Shown in pieces: positions 18,569 through 27,629 of a DNA stretch of 64,000 nt. Numbering within the stretch: position 1 is the stretch's first letter; every line of letters begins with the position of its first letter. The notes beneath the pieces are model-generated. The model saw only the letters and a program-made list of their open reading frames with translations. It did not search any database and was not told where the DNA came from. The DNA is from CAYLQA01 sp964385695 (GTDB lineage: Bacteria > Desulfobacterota > Desulfobulbia > Desulfobulbales > Desulfurivibrionaceae), in NCBI GenBank assembly GCA_964385695.1, contig CAYLQA010000004.1, positions 1-64,000 of the forward strand, read 5' to 3'. The translations under genes were made by a program, and so were the position numbers.

Positions 18569-19666
18569 TCACCTGCAACCTGTCGTGCAGGCGCAGAGCT
18601 CCATACTTTTATCAATAATCGTCTGGGTAGCCGCCGGCAGGCCGAGCGCCTTGGCCTTTTGGGCCATACGGGCAAGTTGTGCCCCATCGCGGCAGAGCGT
18701 TTCGATTTCCTCACGCAAGCGCTCGCCGCTCAAATCCGCCTCGCTAAACATCCTGGCCGCCTCCCCCTGCACCAACACTTGCGCATTCGTGGTCTGGTGA
18801 TCATCGGCCGCATAGGGATAAGGGATCAGGATCGAAGGTTTCGCCAACACGGTCAATTCCGCCAGGGTGGTAGCCCCGGCCCTTGAGACAACCAGATCGG
18901 CCTGGGCATACACTTGGGCCATATCGGTAAAAAATGGCGCTACCCGGGCTCTCACCCCCCCCTTTTCATACGCCTCGCCAACCCATTTTTCATCATGCAC
19001 ACCGCTTTGATGGATAACCTTTGGTTGCACGCCCGGCTCCATACCACAAATGGCCTCCACCACCAGTTTATTTACCCGATGCGCGCCCTGACTGCCCCCT
19101 AAAACCAACAGGGTTTTAGGGCTTATTTCATTTTTTTCTGTCGTCTCATCCTGTTGGGCCAGAATCTCTTTGCGGATCGGGTTTCCGGTAAGTACGGTTT
19201 TAGAGGCGGGGAAATAGCATTCACTACCGGGTATGGAAATATATATGCGGTTGACGATTTTTCCAAGTATTCGATTTGCCATTCCAGGCACTGAATTCTG
19301 TTCGTGGATACATGATTTTACCCCAAGCATCCTGGCAGCCAGCACCACAGGCCCGGTTACGTAGCCCCCGACTCCCAAGACTAATTGCGGCCTGAATTTT
19401 TTAATAATCTTCATGGCTGCAAAAAGGCTGGCCGGCAACTGGATCAGGGTTTTAAAAATTCCGGCAAGAGATTTCCCTTTTAAGGCACCGCAGCTGATGC
19501 TGGTTGACTTAAATTTTCTACCAGCCAGTGCTTTCTGATCGATGAGGCGATCGGTACCGACAAACAACACCTCACTTCCGTCAAATTGCTCGAGCACAGC
19601 TTCTGCCACAGCAATTCCCGGAAAAAGATGTCCGCCTGTTCCACCACCGGTTACGATCATTCGCAT
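18569..19666 (-). CDS. murG: MurG, lipid II-forming GlcNAc transferase
   Basis: Peripheral membrane glycosyltransferase (GT28) that adds GlcNAc to lipid I. 365 residues. The N-terminal G loop is TGGGTGGHLFPGIAVAEA, the second G loop is VLGGSQGAHRVN near residue 185, and the nucleotide site is DLVVSRAGATTLAELTVL near 265. HEQNSVPGMANR is also present. In most dcw clusters it follows ftsW; here it follows a small CxxC protein instead. Confidence 0.97.
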   Translation of the reverse strand: MRMIVTGGGTGGHLFPGIAVAEAVLEQFDGSEVLFVGTDRLIDQKALAGRKFKSTSISCGALKGKSLAGIFKTLIQLPASLFAAMKIIKKFRPQLVLGVGGYVTGPVVLAARMLGVKSCIHEQNSVPGMANRILGKIVNRIYISIPGSECYFPASKTVLTGNPIRKEILAQQDETTEKNEISPKTLLVLGGSQGAHRVNKLVVEAICGMEPGVQPKVIHQSGVHDEKWVGEAYEKGGVRARVAPFFTDMAQVYAQADLVVSRAGATTLAELTVLAKPSILIPYPYAADDHQTTNAQVLVQGEAARMFSEADLSGERLREEIETLCRDGAQLARMAQKAKALGLPAATQTIIDKSMELCACTTGCR

Positions 19667-19692
19667 GCCTTTTTTATTCCTGTCTCAACCTT

Positions 19693-19878
19693 CTATCGAA
19701 CCATTGCTAACTTTGAACTCTGCCCGGTATTGCCAAAATAACCATGCACCTGCTGCATAGTCTCTTGATAACATTCAGGACAATAGCCATGAGAGATGCG
19801 TTTTTTGGCGTTCACCTGCGTCTTGACCCATACTTCCTGCCTCTTCATCTTCTGACAGACACAACACACTGTTCGCAT
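19693..19878 (-). CDS. Small CxxC/CPEC zinc-ribbon-like protein in the ftsW slot
   Basis: A 61-residue protein with two cysteine pairs, CCVCQKM at its N terminus and SHGYCPEC in the middle, joined by about 20 residues that include a conserved Trp. The pattern matches the small C-terminal zinc-ribbon-like module with SHGxCPEC found on many desulfobacterial membrane and sensory proteins, including the gene at 57399 here. I place the start at the ATG at 19878, which has GAGGGGG seven nt upstream; longer forms starting at ATG 19896 or TTG 19926 are possible. It lies exactly where ftsW normally stands, between murD and murG. Function unknown. Confidence 0.65.
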   Translation of the reverse strand: MRTVCCVCQKMKRQEVWVKTQVNAKKRISHGYCPECYQETMQQVHGYFGNTGQSSKLAMVR

Positions 19879-19918
19879 AACGATCCCCCTCATCATGTCG
19901 CCCCTTGCATATGCCCCC

Positions 19919-21364
19919 TCAGGCAAATGACGCTTCCTGGACGATCCGTTGCCCGTTGTCTGCTTTCCCTTTTTTCCCCAAACACTTGACGGCCTTCACA
20001 AAGACCTCACCGCGATGTCCATAGCTGTCAAACATATCAAAGCTGGCACAGGCCGGAGAGAGAAGCACAACATCTCCGGGCTTGGCTAATCTGTTCGCCT
20101 GCACCACTGCATCATACATATCCTTTGCAAACTCAATACTCGTTACACCCTTAAGAACCTCGGCAATTTTGTCGTGCGCTTCTCCGATCAGCACTGCGGC
20201 TCGAACCCTGTGCTTTACCGGCTCTATCAACTCAGAAAAGTCGCCGCCCTTATCTCTGCCGCCAGCGATGAGAACGACCGGCTTACTCTGGCCATTAAGG
20301 GCGGAGACAACCGCACCCACATTGGTTGCTTTGGAGTCGTTCACAAACTGCACGCCGCCAATTTCCGACACCAAATTCACCCGATGCCCCAAAGGAAGAA
20401 ATGTTTTGAGCGCCTCTGCGATATTTTCTCTGGGGCAACCCAATGCCCGGGCCGCCAGGATTGCAGCCATGGCGTTTTCCCTGTTGGGTGATTCGGTAAA
20501 CAGGGTGCCGCCTATGGGATAGATTTCTGTGTCTACCGCTTTGCCTGTCGGGTCCACGGTCACGATCTCATTTCCGCGGCTATGGGCATCACAGCCACCG
20601 CTCACTTGGCCGCTGAACCAGGTCTTTTTTGCCGGCACAACAAACCCATCCACCTTCTCGGCAATGGTTGCGTCATCACGATTCAGGACGGCAAACTGCT
20701 CCTCATTCTGATTGGCAAAGATATTGAACTTTGAGGCCACGTACTCGTCATAGCCGTTGTATCGATCCAGATGATCAGGGCTGACATTGAGCAGCACTGC
20801 TACCTGAGGTGCAAAATACCCTGCCGTGTCAAGTTGGAAGCTGCTGACCTCAAGCACTGCAACCTCGGCATCATTTTTCTCCAGCAGGCAGTCGGTCAGT
20901 GGTACGCCGATATTGCCGCCAACAAAGACCTTGTAGTCCGCTTCTTCCAAGATGTGACCGATGAGGCTTGTCACCGTGCTTTTGCCATTGGTCCCGGTTA
21001 CCGCTATCACCGGCATGTCCAGGTATTCGGCAGCCAGGGCCAACTCGCCAACTATGGGCACGGATTTTTTCCGGGCTGCATCAAGGGCCGAGATTGTTAA
21101 AGGCACTCCCGGACTGACCAAAATAAGATCCGCAGATGTAAAAAGCTCAGAGGTGTGACCGCCAGTCTCCAAATACACTCCATTCTCCTGTAGCCACCGA
21201 ATTGCTACTCCTTCAAGCACTGCTTGGCGGCCACCCTCTGAAACCGAAACCCTTGCTCCAAGTTTGAGCAAAAACTTTACAGCCGACAGACCGGACTTCC
21301 CCAAACCGACCACGACAACGTGGGCGTCAGGTGTCAGTATTTTTTTAAGTTCCAGTCTGTCCAT
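19919..21364 (-). CDS. murD: MurD, UDP-N-acetylmuramoyl-L-alanine--D-glutamate ligase
   Basis: ATP-dependent addition of D-Glu. 481 residues. The N-terminal VVVGLGKSGLSAVKFL binds UDP-MurNAc-Ala, the P-loop VTGTNGKSTVTSLIGH lies near residue 120, and NVSPDHLDRY and FVNDSKATN (near 320) are MurD hallmarks. It is 86 nt downstream of mraY, with a heptad inverted repeat filling that gap. It would normally be followed by ftsW. Confidence 0.96.
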   Translation of the reverse strand: MDRLELKKILTPDAHVVVVGLGKSGLSAVKFLLKLGARVSVSEGGRQAVLEGVAIRWLQENGVYLETGGHTSELFTSADLILVSPGVPLTISALDAARKKSVPIVGELALAAEYLDMPVIAVTGTNGKSTVTSLIGHILEEADYKVFVGGNIGVPLTDCLLEKNDAEVAVLEVSSFQLDTAGYFAPQVAVLLNVSPDHLDRYNGYDEYVASKFNIFANQNEEQFAVLNRDDATIAEKVDGFVVPAKKTWFSGQVSGGCDAHSRGNEIVTVDPTGKAVDTEIYPIGGTLFTESPNRENAMAAILAARALGCPRENIAEALKTFLPLGHRVNLVSEIGGVQFVNDSKATNVGAVVSALNGQSKPVVLIAGGRDKGGDFSELIEPVKHRVRAAVLIGEAHDKIAEVLKGVTSIEFAKDMYDAVVQANRLAKPGDVVLLSPACASFDMFDSYGHRGEVFVKAVKCLGKKGKADNGQRIVQEASFA

Positions 21365-21370
21365 TTTTTA

Positions 21371-21449
21371 GGAGTGACGAGTGACGAGTAACGAGTGACA
21401 AGTTATCTTGCCTTTTTCTCGTTACTCGTCACTCGTCACTCGTTACTCC
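21371..21449. repeat. Heptad-based inverted repeat between mraY and murD
   Basis: Two arms of about 32 nt (21371-21402 and 21418-21449) are each built from tandem copies of the 7-mer GAGTGAC/GAGTAAC and face each other. Four of 32 positions mismatch, two of them possible G-U pairs in RNA. The element occupies nearly the whole gap and begins immediately after the mraY stop. A long hairpin would form in the dcw mRNA. Confidence 0.8.
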
Positions 21450-21450
21450 C

Positions 21451-22530
21451 TTATCTGAGTTTTAAGGTTGCCAAGGCACTGAGCCCGAGCACGATGGAAA
21501 CAATCCAAAATCGCACTACAACCTTTGATTCATGCCAGCCCTTTTTCTCAAAATGATGATGAAAGGGAGCCATAAGAAATATTCGTTTGCCGCCGGTCAT
21601 CTTGAAAAAGCCGACCTGTAAGATGACGGACAGTGCCTCCATGACAAAGATGCCGCCCACCAAGACCAGCAAAATCTCCTGCTTGATAATGATGGCCACC
21701 TGCCCCAAGGCTGCGCCAATGGCAAGGGAGCCCGTGTCGCCCATGAAAATCTGGGCCGGATAGGCATTGAACCAGAGAAAGCCAAGGCTTGCGCCCACCA
21801 GGGCACCGCAAAAGACCGCAACCTCACCGGCACCTGCCACGTAGGGAATCTGCAGATAGGCTGCCAGTCCGGCATGCCCGGCCAAATAGGAAAAGAGCAG
21901 GTAAACACTGCTTGTTACCACGGTGGGCCCGGTGGCCAGCCCATCCAGCCCGTCCGTGAGGTTAACGGCGTTTGATGCGCCAACCACGACCAACACGGCA
22001 AAGGCCACATAAAACCAGCCCAGATCCGGCTGGATATTCTTAAAAAACGGGAAGCTCAAATGCCCGTCAAAATCCGGGTGGAAGAACATAATCAACCCAG
22101 CAACCAATGCCGCCATGATCTGAAAGAGCAGCTTGCCTCTCGCGCTGAGCCCTGCGGAATCTTGTTTTTTGATCTTCCGGTAATCATCGTAGGCCCCAAC
22201 CCCACCAAACCAGAGGGTGATAGCCAGAATGAGCCAAACATAGGCGTTACGAAGATCAGTCCACAACAGGGTGCTCAAGGTCACAGCAGCGAGGATCAAC
22301 ACGCCACCCATGGTTGGCACGCCTTGCTTGCTCAAATGTGTTTCCGGCCCATCGTCACGCACCACCTGGCCGATCTGGTGTCTTTTCAGGGCTCTGATAA
22401 AACGAGGTCCGATGAAAAGCAAAATCAGAAAGGCGGTCAGGGTCGCACCAATACTGCGGAAAGTGATATAACGAAAAACGTTAAATACACTAAACAGAGA
22501 GTGGAGCGGATAGAGCAGATGATAGAGCAT
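21451..22530 (-). CDS. mraY: MraY, phospho-MurNAc-pentapeptide transferase
   Basis: Integral membrane enzyme that makes lipid I from UDP-MurNAc-pentapeptide and undecaprenyl phosphate. 359 residues with about ten hydrophobic helices. Key motifs are YDDYRKI near residue 115, SNAVNLTDGLDGLATG near 190 with the catalytic Asp region, FMGDTGSLAIGA near 265, and MAPFHHHFEKKGWHESKVV near 320. It lies 14 nt after murF. Confidence 0.97.
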   Translation of the reverse strand: MLYHLLYPLHSLFSVFNVFRYITFRSIGATLTAFLILLFIGPRFIRALKRHQIGQVVRDDGPETHLSKQGVPTMGGVLILAAVTLSTLLWTDLRNAYVWLILAITLWFGGVGAYDDYRKIKKQDSAGLSARGKLLFQIMAALVAGLIMFFHPDFDGHLSFPFFKNIQPDLGWFYVAFAVLVVVGASNAVNLTDGLDGLATGPTVVTSSVYLLFSYLAGHAGLAAYLQIPYVAGAGEVAVFCGALVGASLGFLWFNAYPAQIFMGDTGSLAIGAALGQVAIIIKQEILLVLVGGIFVMEALSVILQVGFFKMTGGKRIFLMAPFHHHFEKKGWHESKVVVRFWIVSIVLGLSALATLKLR

Positions 22531-22544
22531 AATTAACTGCTTCC

Positions 22545-24041
22545 TTAGTCGCCGTTTTGCAACAGGTTCTCGGTAATGGTTTCCATTTGCATGCCGCGCG
22601 AGCCTTTGACCAGAACCCAGTCTCCATCACGCAACACCCCATTCTTTGTTTTCTCGCTCAACCAGGCGGTCACTTCGCTTTTATCGGCAAAAATCATTGC
22701 CTCTTTGTTTGTCATACCGGTCTTACGGGCTGCTTCAATCACGGTTTTCGCAAATGATCCTACCGCCACTAAATAATCAAACTCCAAACGGGCCGCTGAT
22801 TCGCCAATGAACCGATGGGCCGCCACGCTCTGCTTGCCCAGCTCCAGCATGTCGCCCAAGATGACCACTTTCTTGTGCTGGTGATCCATATGCTGCATGG
22901 TCTCGAGAGCCGCGAGCATGGAAGCGGGGTTGGCGTTATAACTGTCGTTTACCAGTTTGAGCCCGCCCTCCAGCTTTTGCACCTGCAACCTCTTATCAAA
23001 GGGCTTGAATGCACTCAGTCCGCTGACGATCTCCTCAAAACATATTCCTGCAGCATGGGCCATTGCTGCCGCAGCCAGGCTGTTCATCACGTTATGGGCC
23101 CCGAGACTGTTGATGCGGACTCGCTCTTCCTGCTCACCGATCTTCAGGGTAAAGGACATGCCCTTCTCACCAAGGCTCCTTAAGCGCAGCCCCCGAACAT
23201 CCGCTTTGGGGCTTTTGCCAAAGGTAACTTTCTTCTGGCTCAGGCGCCGGGCAACACCGCGCACCCGTTTATCATCAATATTCACCACCAGGGTGCCCCA
23301 GGCTTTAATCCCGTGGAACAATTCCCCTTTGGCCCTGGCGACCCCTGCAATATCACTTAAGCCTTCAAGGTGGGCATCCTGCACATTGGTAATGCAACCA
23401 ATTTCCGGGTCTGCTACTTCAGCCAGGCGGGCAATCTCACCAGGACGATTCATGCCCATTTCCATGATGGCGAAATCATGGTGATACTCAACGGGCAGGA
23501 GCGAGAGCGGCAAACCGATGAGATTGTTGAAGTTGCCCACCGTCTTGAGCACGTTGTATTCCTGGTTAAAAATCGCTGCGGTCATCTCCTTGACCGTAGT
23601 CTTACCCGAGCTACCGGTAATGGCAACCACCTGCAGATCGTGCATGAGGTTGCGCCGATATGCTGCAAGATCGCCCAAGGCCTTCAGGGTGTCTTTTACG
23701 AGAATTACAGGGACCGGAAACTGCTGCCCCGGCTCCTCGGAGACAATGAGTCCACCGGCCCCTTTTTGCACGACCTCCTGCAAAAAGAGATGGCCGTCGA
23801 ACTTGTCGCCTGAAAGAGCAACAAAGAGATCGCCTGGCTCTATGGTTCTGGAATCCGTTGAAATGGAACGAAACCCCGCCTCTGTACGACCAGCTAGAAA
23901 ACGCCCGCTTGTTGCAAGCAGGACCTGGCTCAAGGTCCAAACCGGATCCTGCACTGCGGTAAAGCCGTAGCCAAAATCCGCCTTCAGTCCAATGCCTTTC
24001 TTTTTTGCCTTCCTGCACTTTTTCACGCGTTCAAGCTCCAT
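22545..24041 (-). CDS. murF: MurF, UDP-MurNAc-tripeptide--D-Ala-D-Ala ligase
   Basis: Last cytoplasmic ligase of the pentapeptide pathway. 498 residues. The N-terminal STDSRTIEPGDLFVALSG is shared by MurE and MurF. The ATP loop VAITGSSGKTTVKEM lies near residue 145. MGMNRPGEIARL and NDSYNANPASM are MurF-specific. The chosen ATG has GGGAGG five nt upstream; a GTG two codons earlier is less likely. It follows murE by 44 nt. Confidence 0.95.
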   Translation of the reverse strand: MELERVKKCRKAKKKGIGLKADFGYGFTAVQDPVWTLSQVLLATSGRFLAGRTEAGFRSISTDSRTIEPGDLFVALSGDKFDGHLFLQEVVQKGAGGLIVSEEPGQQFPVPVILVKDTLKALGDLAAYRRNLMHDLQVVAITGSSGKTTVKEMTAAIFNQEYNVLKTVGNFNNLIGLPLSLLPVEYHHDFAIMEMGMNRPGEIARLAEVADPEIGCITNVQDAHLEGLSDIAGVARAKGELFHGIKAWGTLVVNIDDKRVRGVARRLSQKKVTFGKSPKADVRGLRLRSLGEKGMSFTLKIGEQEERVRINSLGAHNVMNSLAAAAMAHAAGICFEEIVSGLSAFKPFDKRLQVQKLEGGLKLVNDSYNANPASMLAALETMQHMDHQHKKVVILGDMLELGKQSVAAHRFIGESAARLEFDYLVAVGSFAKTVIEAARKTGMTNKEAMIFADKSEVTAWLSEKTKNGVLRDGDWVLVKGSRGMQMETITENLLQNGD

Positions 24042-24085
24042 TCCCACCTCCCGTTCAACCCTTTTTGACTCTCCGGCAAAAACTC

Positions 24086-25663
24086 TTACCAGTTGATCAC
24101 TCCGGCTCCCAGCAAAGCCTCTTGTCGGTCATCAAAAAAGGTCTTTCCCTCTTTGGTGATCTGGTAGGTCTCATGCCCCTTGCCGCAGATGGCAACGATA
24201 TCCCCTTCTTGGGCATGGTATAACGCTGTATGAATCGCCTGCCGCCGTGAGACGATCAGGTCATATCCCTTCATATCTTTGCGGTGGGCCAGGGCCTCGA
24301 TCCGCATTCTTTGCATTCCTGCCCCGCGCAACCCTTGTTCAATATCGGCAATAATCGCCTCGGGTTCCTCACTACGAGGGTTGTCCGAGGTCACCAGCAC
24401 GATATCAGCCTGCTTGGCGGCAACCGCTCCCATGAGTGGCCGTTTGCCCCGGTCACGATCCCCTCCGCAGCCGAATACGACAATGAGGCGACCGTGACCG
24501 AGGCACTTCAGTGTGAGGAGGACGTTTGCCAAGGCGTCCGGGGTGTGGGCAAAATCAACAAATACATTCACGCCGGGTTTTGCCGGCACACTCTCAAGTC
24601 TGCCGGGTACCCGCTCTGCCTTCTTAAGACCTGTTTCGATATCTTCTTTTTCAAAGCCAAGTGCTGCACCGCCTGCCGCGGCACTGAGGATATTTTCAAG
24701 ATTAAAGGAACCAACCATTTTGGATGCGACCTGCAACTCACCCTGAGGGGTTGCGATTTTCGCCTTGATTCCATGAAGGTCTTCGCTACTTTTGGTCACT
24801 GCAAAATCGCCTTTCACGCACCCGCAGGAAAAATATCTCTGTTTTTTCCCGCTTTCCGACTCGGCAAGTTCAGTAAAAAGCCTGTTGCCCCAGTCGGCTG
24901 CTTCTTCGTGGTGCATCACCAAGCCGGTGCCGTCTTTTTTCAGATACTCGGTAAAGAGACTTTTTTTGCTCTCGTAATAACTGGCCATATCACCATGAAA
25001 ATCAAGGTGATCCCGGCTCAGATTGGTAAAAATGGCCACATCGAAACTCAACCCTGCAACCCGCTTTTGCTCCAAGGCATGGGAGGAGACCTCCATGAGC
25101 ACATGGGTCACCTTGTTATCCGCCATTTCCCTGAGCAGTTTTTGCAGGGCAACTGCATCGGGTGTGGTGAATGGGGCCGGAAATTCCAGGCCGTTATATC
25201 GGTAGTTGACCGTGCCGATGACTCCCGGATTTCCGCCGGCCTCCTTGATTATTTTTTCCAGCAAAAAGGTAATGGTCGTCTTGCCGTTGGTGCCCGTAAT
25301 ACCGACAATTTTCATCTCCTGGGCCGGGTGCTGCCAAAATGCTGCGGCCGCCTTCCCAAGAGCGATTCTGGTATCGGCGACCTCAATACATATTGCCTTG
25401 CTTTTGGCCATGCCCTTTGCGCAGCGGCCCTTTTCCACCACAACGGCTTTACAGCCTTGGGCAACGGCATCCTTTACAAAATCATGCCCATCAACGGTAA
25501 TCCCAGGCACTGCCACAAAAAGAGCGCCCGCTTCCGCTTTACGAGAATCGGAAGTCACGGAGGCAATAGCAACTTTCGGCAGCTTGCTTCTCCCTTTCAC
25601 TCCCATCTCTTTGGCCAATGTTTGCAATGGAATTTTCCTTATTTTGCCTTTATCTTTACCCAT
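24086..25663 (-). CDS. murE: MurE, UDP-MurNAc-dipeptide--meso-diaminopimelate ligase
   Basis: Adds the third residue of the stem peptide. 525 residues. TSDSRKAEAGALFVAVPG lies near residue 35, the P-loop GITGTNGKTTITFLLE near 120, FTNLSRDHLDFHGDM near 220, and the specificity motif TSDNPRSEEP near 430. The DNPR form indicates meso-diaminopimelate as substrate, as expected for a Gram-negative wall. It sits 13 nt after the FtsI homologue. Confidence 0.97.
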   Translation of the reverse strand: MGKDKGKIRKIPLQTLAKEMGVKGRSKLPKVAIASVTSDSRKAEAGALFVAVPGITVDGHDFVKDAVAQGCKAVVVEKGRCAKGMAKSKAICIEVADTRIALGKAAAAFWQHPAQEMKIVGITGTNGKTTITFLLEKIIKEAGGNPGVIGTVNYRYNGLEFPAPFTTPDAVALQKLLREMADNKVTHVLMEVSSHALEQKRVAGLSFDVAIFTNLSRDHLDFHGDMASYYESKKSLFTEYLKKDGTGLVMHHEEAADWGNRLFTELAESESGKKQRYFSCGCVKGDFAVTKSSEDLHGIKAKIATPQGELQVASKMVGSFNLENILSAAAGGAALGFEKEDIETGLKKAERVPGRLESVPAKPGVNVFVDFAHTPDALANVLLTLKCLGHGRLIVVFGCGGDRDRGKRPLMGAVAAKQADIVLVTSDNPRSEEPEAIIADIEQGLRGAGMQRMRIEALAHRKDMKGYDLIVSRRQAIHTALYHAQEGDIVAICGKGHETYQITKEGKTFFDDRQEALLGAGVINW

Positions 25664-25676
25664 TCCCGTAAGCTTG

Positions 25677-27623
25677 CTACTGCATCACCTTGAGCTCGAG
25701 CACACATTGCTCAACACCCCTGAGTGACGTTCCGGCTAATGGATATTGACTCACCACCTGACCCGAGCCGGTAATCTGCATACGCAGGCCATATTGCTGC
25801 AAAACCTGCAGGGCGCGGCGCAGGCTGTAACCTCGTACATCGGGCATGGTCATACCCTGCGGGCCTTCCGCCAACACCGGCTGCATCTTTGCCTTGGTCT
25901 GCAACTTTTGCCACTGCTTGTAATAATCCTCCTCCCGTGCTGCCAGTTGCGCTGCATTGGGGGGAAGCGCCTTTTGTTTGGCCAACTTTCGCGCCGAGCG
26001 CATTATCTTCTGCGCAACGGCCCGCGCTTTGGAATCTTTGTCAATATTCACCACAGCCCCTTCCACACTGAGAACCAAGGCAATTTCAGGTTGAGCAGCC
26101 GGTGCCGCACCCAGCAGCAGCACATCGCCAATCACCTTGCGTTCCGCTTCCACCTCAGGCTGCCCATCTTTGCCAGCCTTGCGGGGCAATTCCTTTTTCA
26201 CTTCCAGCGACTCAAAATACAGGGACGCGTTGCCCCTGCCTGCAATACCCTTCAGCTCTGTCGCCATTTCACGATTGGCCGCGGAATCCATGCCGTACCG
26301 CTCACTGAATGAGGCCGGAATCTGCCAAACTTTGCCCTTGTACCAGATGCCTTTTAACACATGGGGTGTCATCTGTTTGCCGCCGTTGATCAGGCGGGAA
26401 AACGAAGCCAACAGAGCCATGGGGCTTGCAGCAATGCCAATTTCTCCCGACTCATCCTCAGACGCAACAAGTCGCTCTTCTCCTTCAAGGGTCTGCCTGC
26501 TGATGACCAGCTCCGGATCCCGCAGCGAGAAAGCCGCCTCTGGCAGGTCCATTTCACCCTGGCTTTCCAGGCCGATTTTTTCGGCAAAGCCAGAAACAAC
26601 TTTGGCCTCAACTGCCTGGGAGCCAAGCAGAAAGGCCTCTGGGGATGCATATACTCCGTCCTGAACCCAAGTCCAGCTCCCGCCTGGCGGCGGTTTACTC
26701 TGGGGCGAACTCGCCCTCCCGGCTCCGGCCTCCAGGGCTGCAGCCCTTGCAAACAACCTGCTCAAGCCACCAAGGGAGACCGTGTCTTCGATTACCCTGT
26801 TGCGCCTTTCCACGGTGTCATATTCCCAATACCTATTCGGATCAAACGCCGGCTGACTTGCCAGGGCCAAAATCTCACCACTTTCGGGAATCATAACCGC
26901 CGCCATTGCCGCCTTTCCGGCAGTGACTTTGAGCAAACGCGCAAGCTCCCTTTCTAACTGTGCCTGCATCTTGACATCCAGGGTCAGGATCAGATCGCCG
27001 CCTTCTTTCTCAGTAACAATAGCCTTGCTGATCCCCGCACCTGCCAGCCTGCTGTCGTACACCCCCTCACCACGGAGAATATGATCGTAAAAGGACTCAA
27101 CCCCGGCCAACCCCTGGCCGTCTTTTAAAAAGCCGACCACATGGGCACCGACCTGGTGTTCAGGGTAGAAACGGAACAACTGATCCAAGCGATACACCCC
27201 TTTGAGATTCAAATCCTCAATTTCAGAGGCACGCTCATTGGCAACTTCGCGGGCCAGCCAAACAAAGCTTCTTTCGCCCTTCAAGGCCGTGCGCACCTTC
27301 CTTGCCTCCAACCCCAGGGCCTCGGCAACCAGGGTGGCATCTGCATCAGGAGCTTCTAGCTCCAGGGGGCGGGCGTATATGGAGCTGCGCTGAAAGCTCA
27401 CTGCCAGCTCCATGAAATTTCTGTCGTAGATATTCTTGCGACTGTCAAATTTGCTTTCCTGTGCACTCTGCTGCTCTTCCTTTTTCTGCGGAGCTTCTTC
27501 TTCCGGAGTAAACACGTTAAACTGCGCAATAACCACCAACATGGCCACAACAAAACAGATGAAAATTATGATTCCCGCTTTCGGCCCTTTTTGCGGTTTG
27601 ACCTCTTTTTTCTGCTTTCTCAT
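25677..27623 (-). CDS. FtsI-type division PBP homologue lacking transpeptidase motifs, with PASTA domain
   Basis: 648 residues at the ftsI position. Seen: a transmembrane anchor at residues 16-34 and a dimerisation domain starting NIYDRNFMELAVS near residue 64. A well conserved FYPEHQVGAHVVGFLKDGQGLAGVE (in two parts) lies near 152-176, and a C-terminal PASTA domain near 592-648. The catalytic residues are absent. Where EPGSTFK (SxxK) is expected there is SLGGLSRLFARAAALE (283-298), so Ser is Gly and Lys is Arg. The SxN position reads LGSQ (333-336). After the conserved INGGKQMTPHVLKG no KTG motif follows. The reading frame is intact and flanking structural segments are conserved, which argues against a frameshift or random decay. 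It is probably a non-catalytic division scaffold; SpoVD/FtsI-like ancestry is inferred. Confidence 0.85.
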   Translation of the reverse strand: MRKQKKEVKPQKGPKAGIIIFICFVVAMLVVIAQFNVFTPEEEAPQKKEEQQSAQESKFDSRKNIYDRNFMELAVSFQRSSIYARPLELEAPDADATLVAEALGLEARKVRTALKGERSFVWLAREVANERASEIEDLNLKGVYRLDQLFRFYPEHQVGAHVVGFLKDGQGLAGVESFYDHILRGEGVYDSRLAGAGISKAIVTEKEGGDLILTLDVKMQAQLERELARLLKVTAGKAAMAAVMIPESGEILALASQPAFDPNRYWEYDTVERRNRVIEDTVSLGGLSRLFARAAALEAGAGRASSPQSKPPPGGSWTWVQDGVYASPEAFLLGSQAVEAKVVSGFAEKIGLESQGEMDLPEAAFSLRDPELVISRQTLEGEERLVASEDESGEIGIAASPMALLASFSRLINGGKQMTPHVLKGIWYKGKVWQIPASFSERYGMDSAANREMATELKGIAGRGNASLYFESLEVKKELPRKAGKDGQPEVEAERKVIGDVLLLGAAPAAQPEIALVLSVEGAVVNIDKDSKARAVAQKIMRSARKLAKQKALPPNAAQLAAREEDYYKQWQKLQTKAKMQPVLAEGPQGMTMPDVRGYSLRRALQVLQQYGLRMQITGSGQVVSQYPLAGTSLRGVEQCVLELKVMQ

Positions 27624-27629
27624 AATCCA

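Noticed and set aside
26150..26800. Loss of FtsI motifs through frameshift or sequencing error
   Set aside because: The frame is continuous. Segments between the lost motifs (AAALEAG, IGIAASPMALLASFSRLINGG) keep their order and spacing, which a frameshift would destroy.
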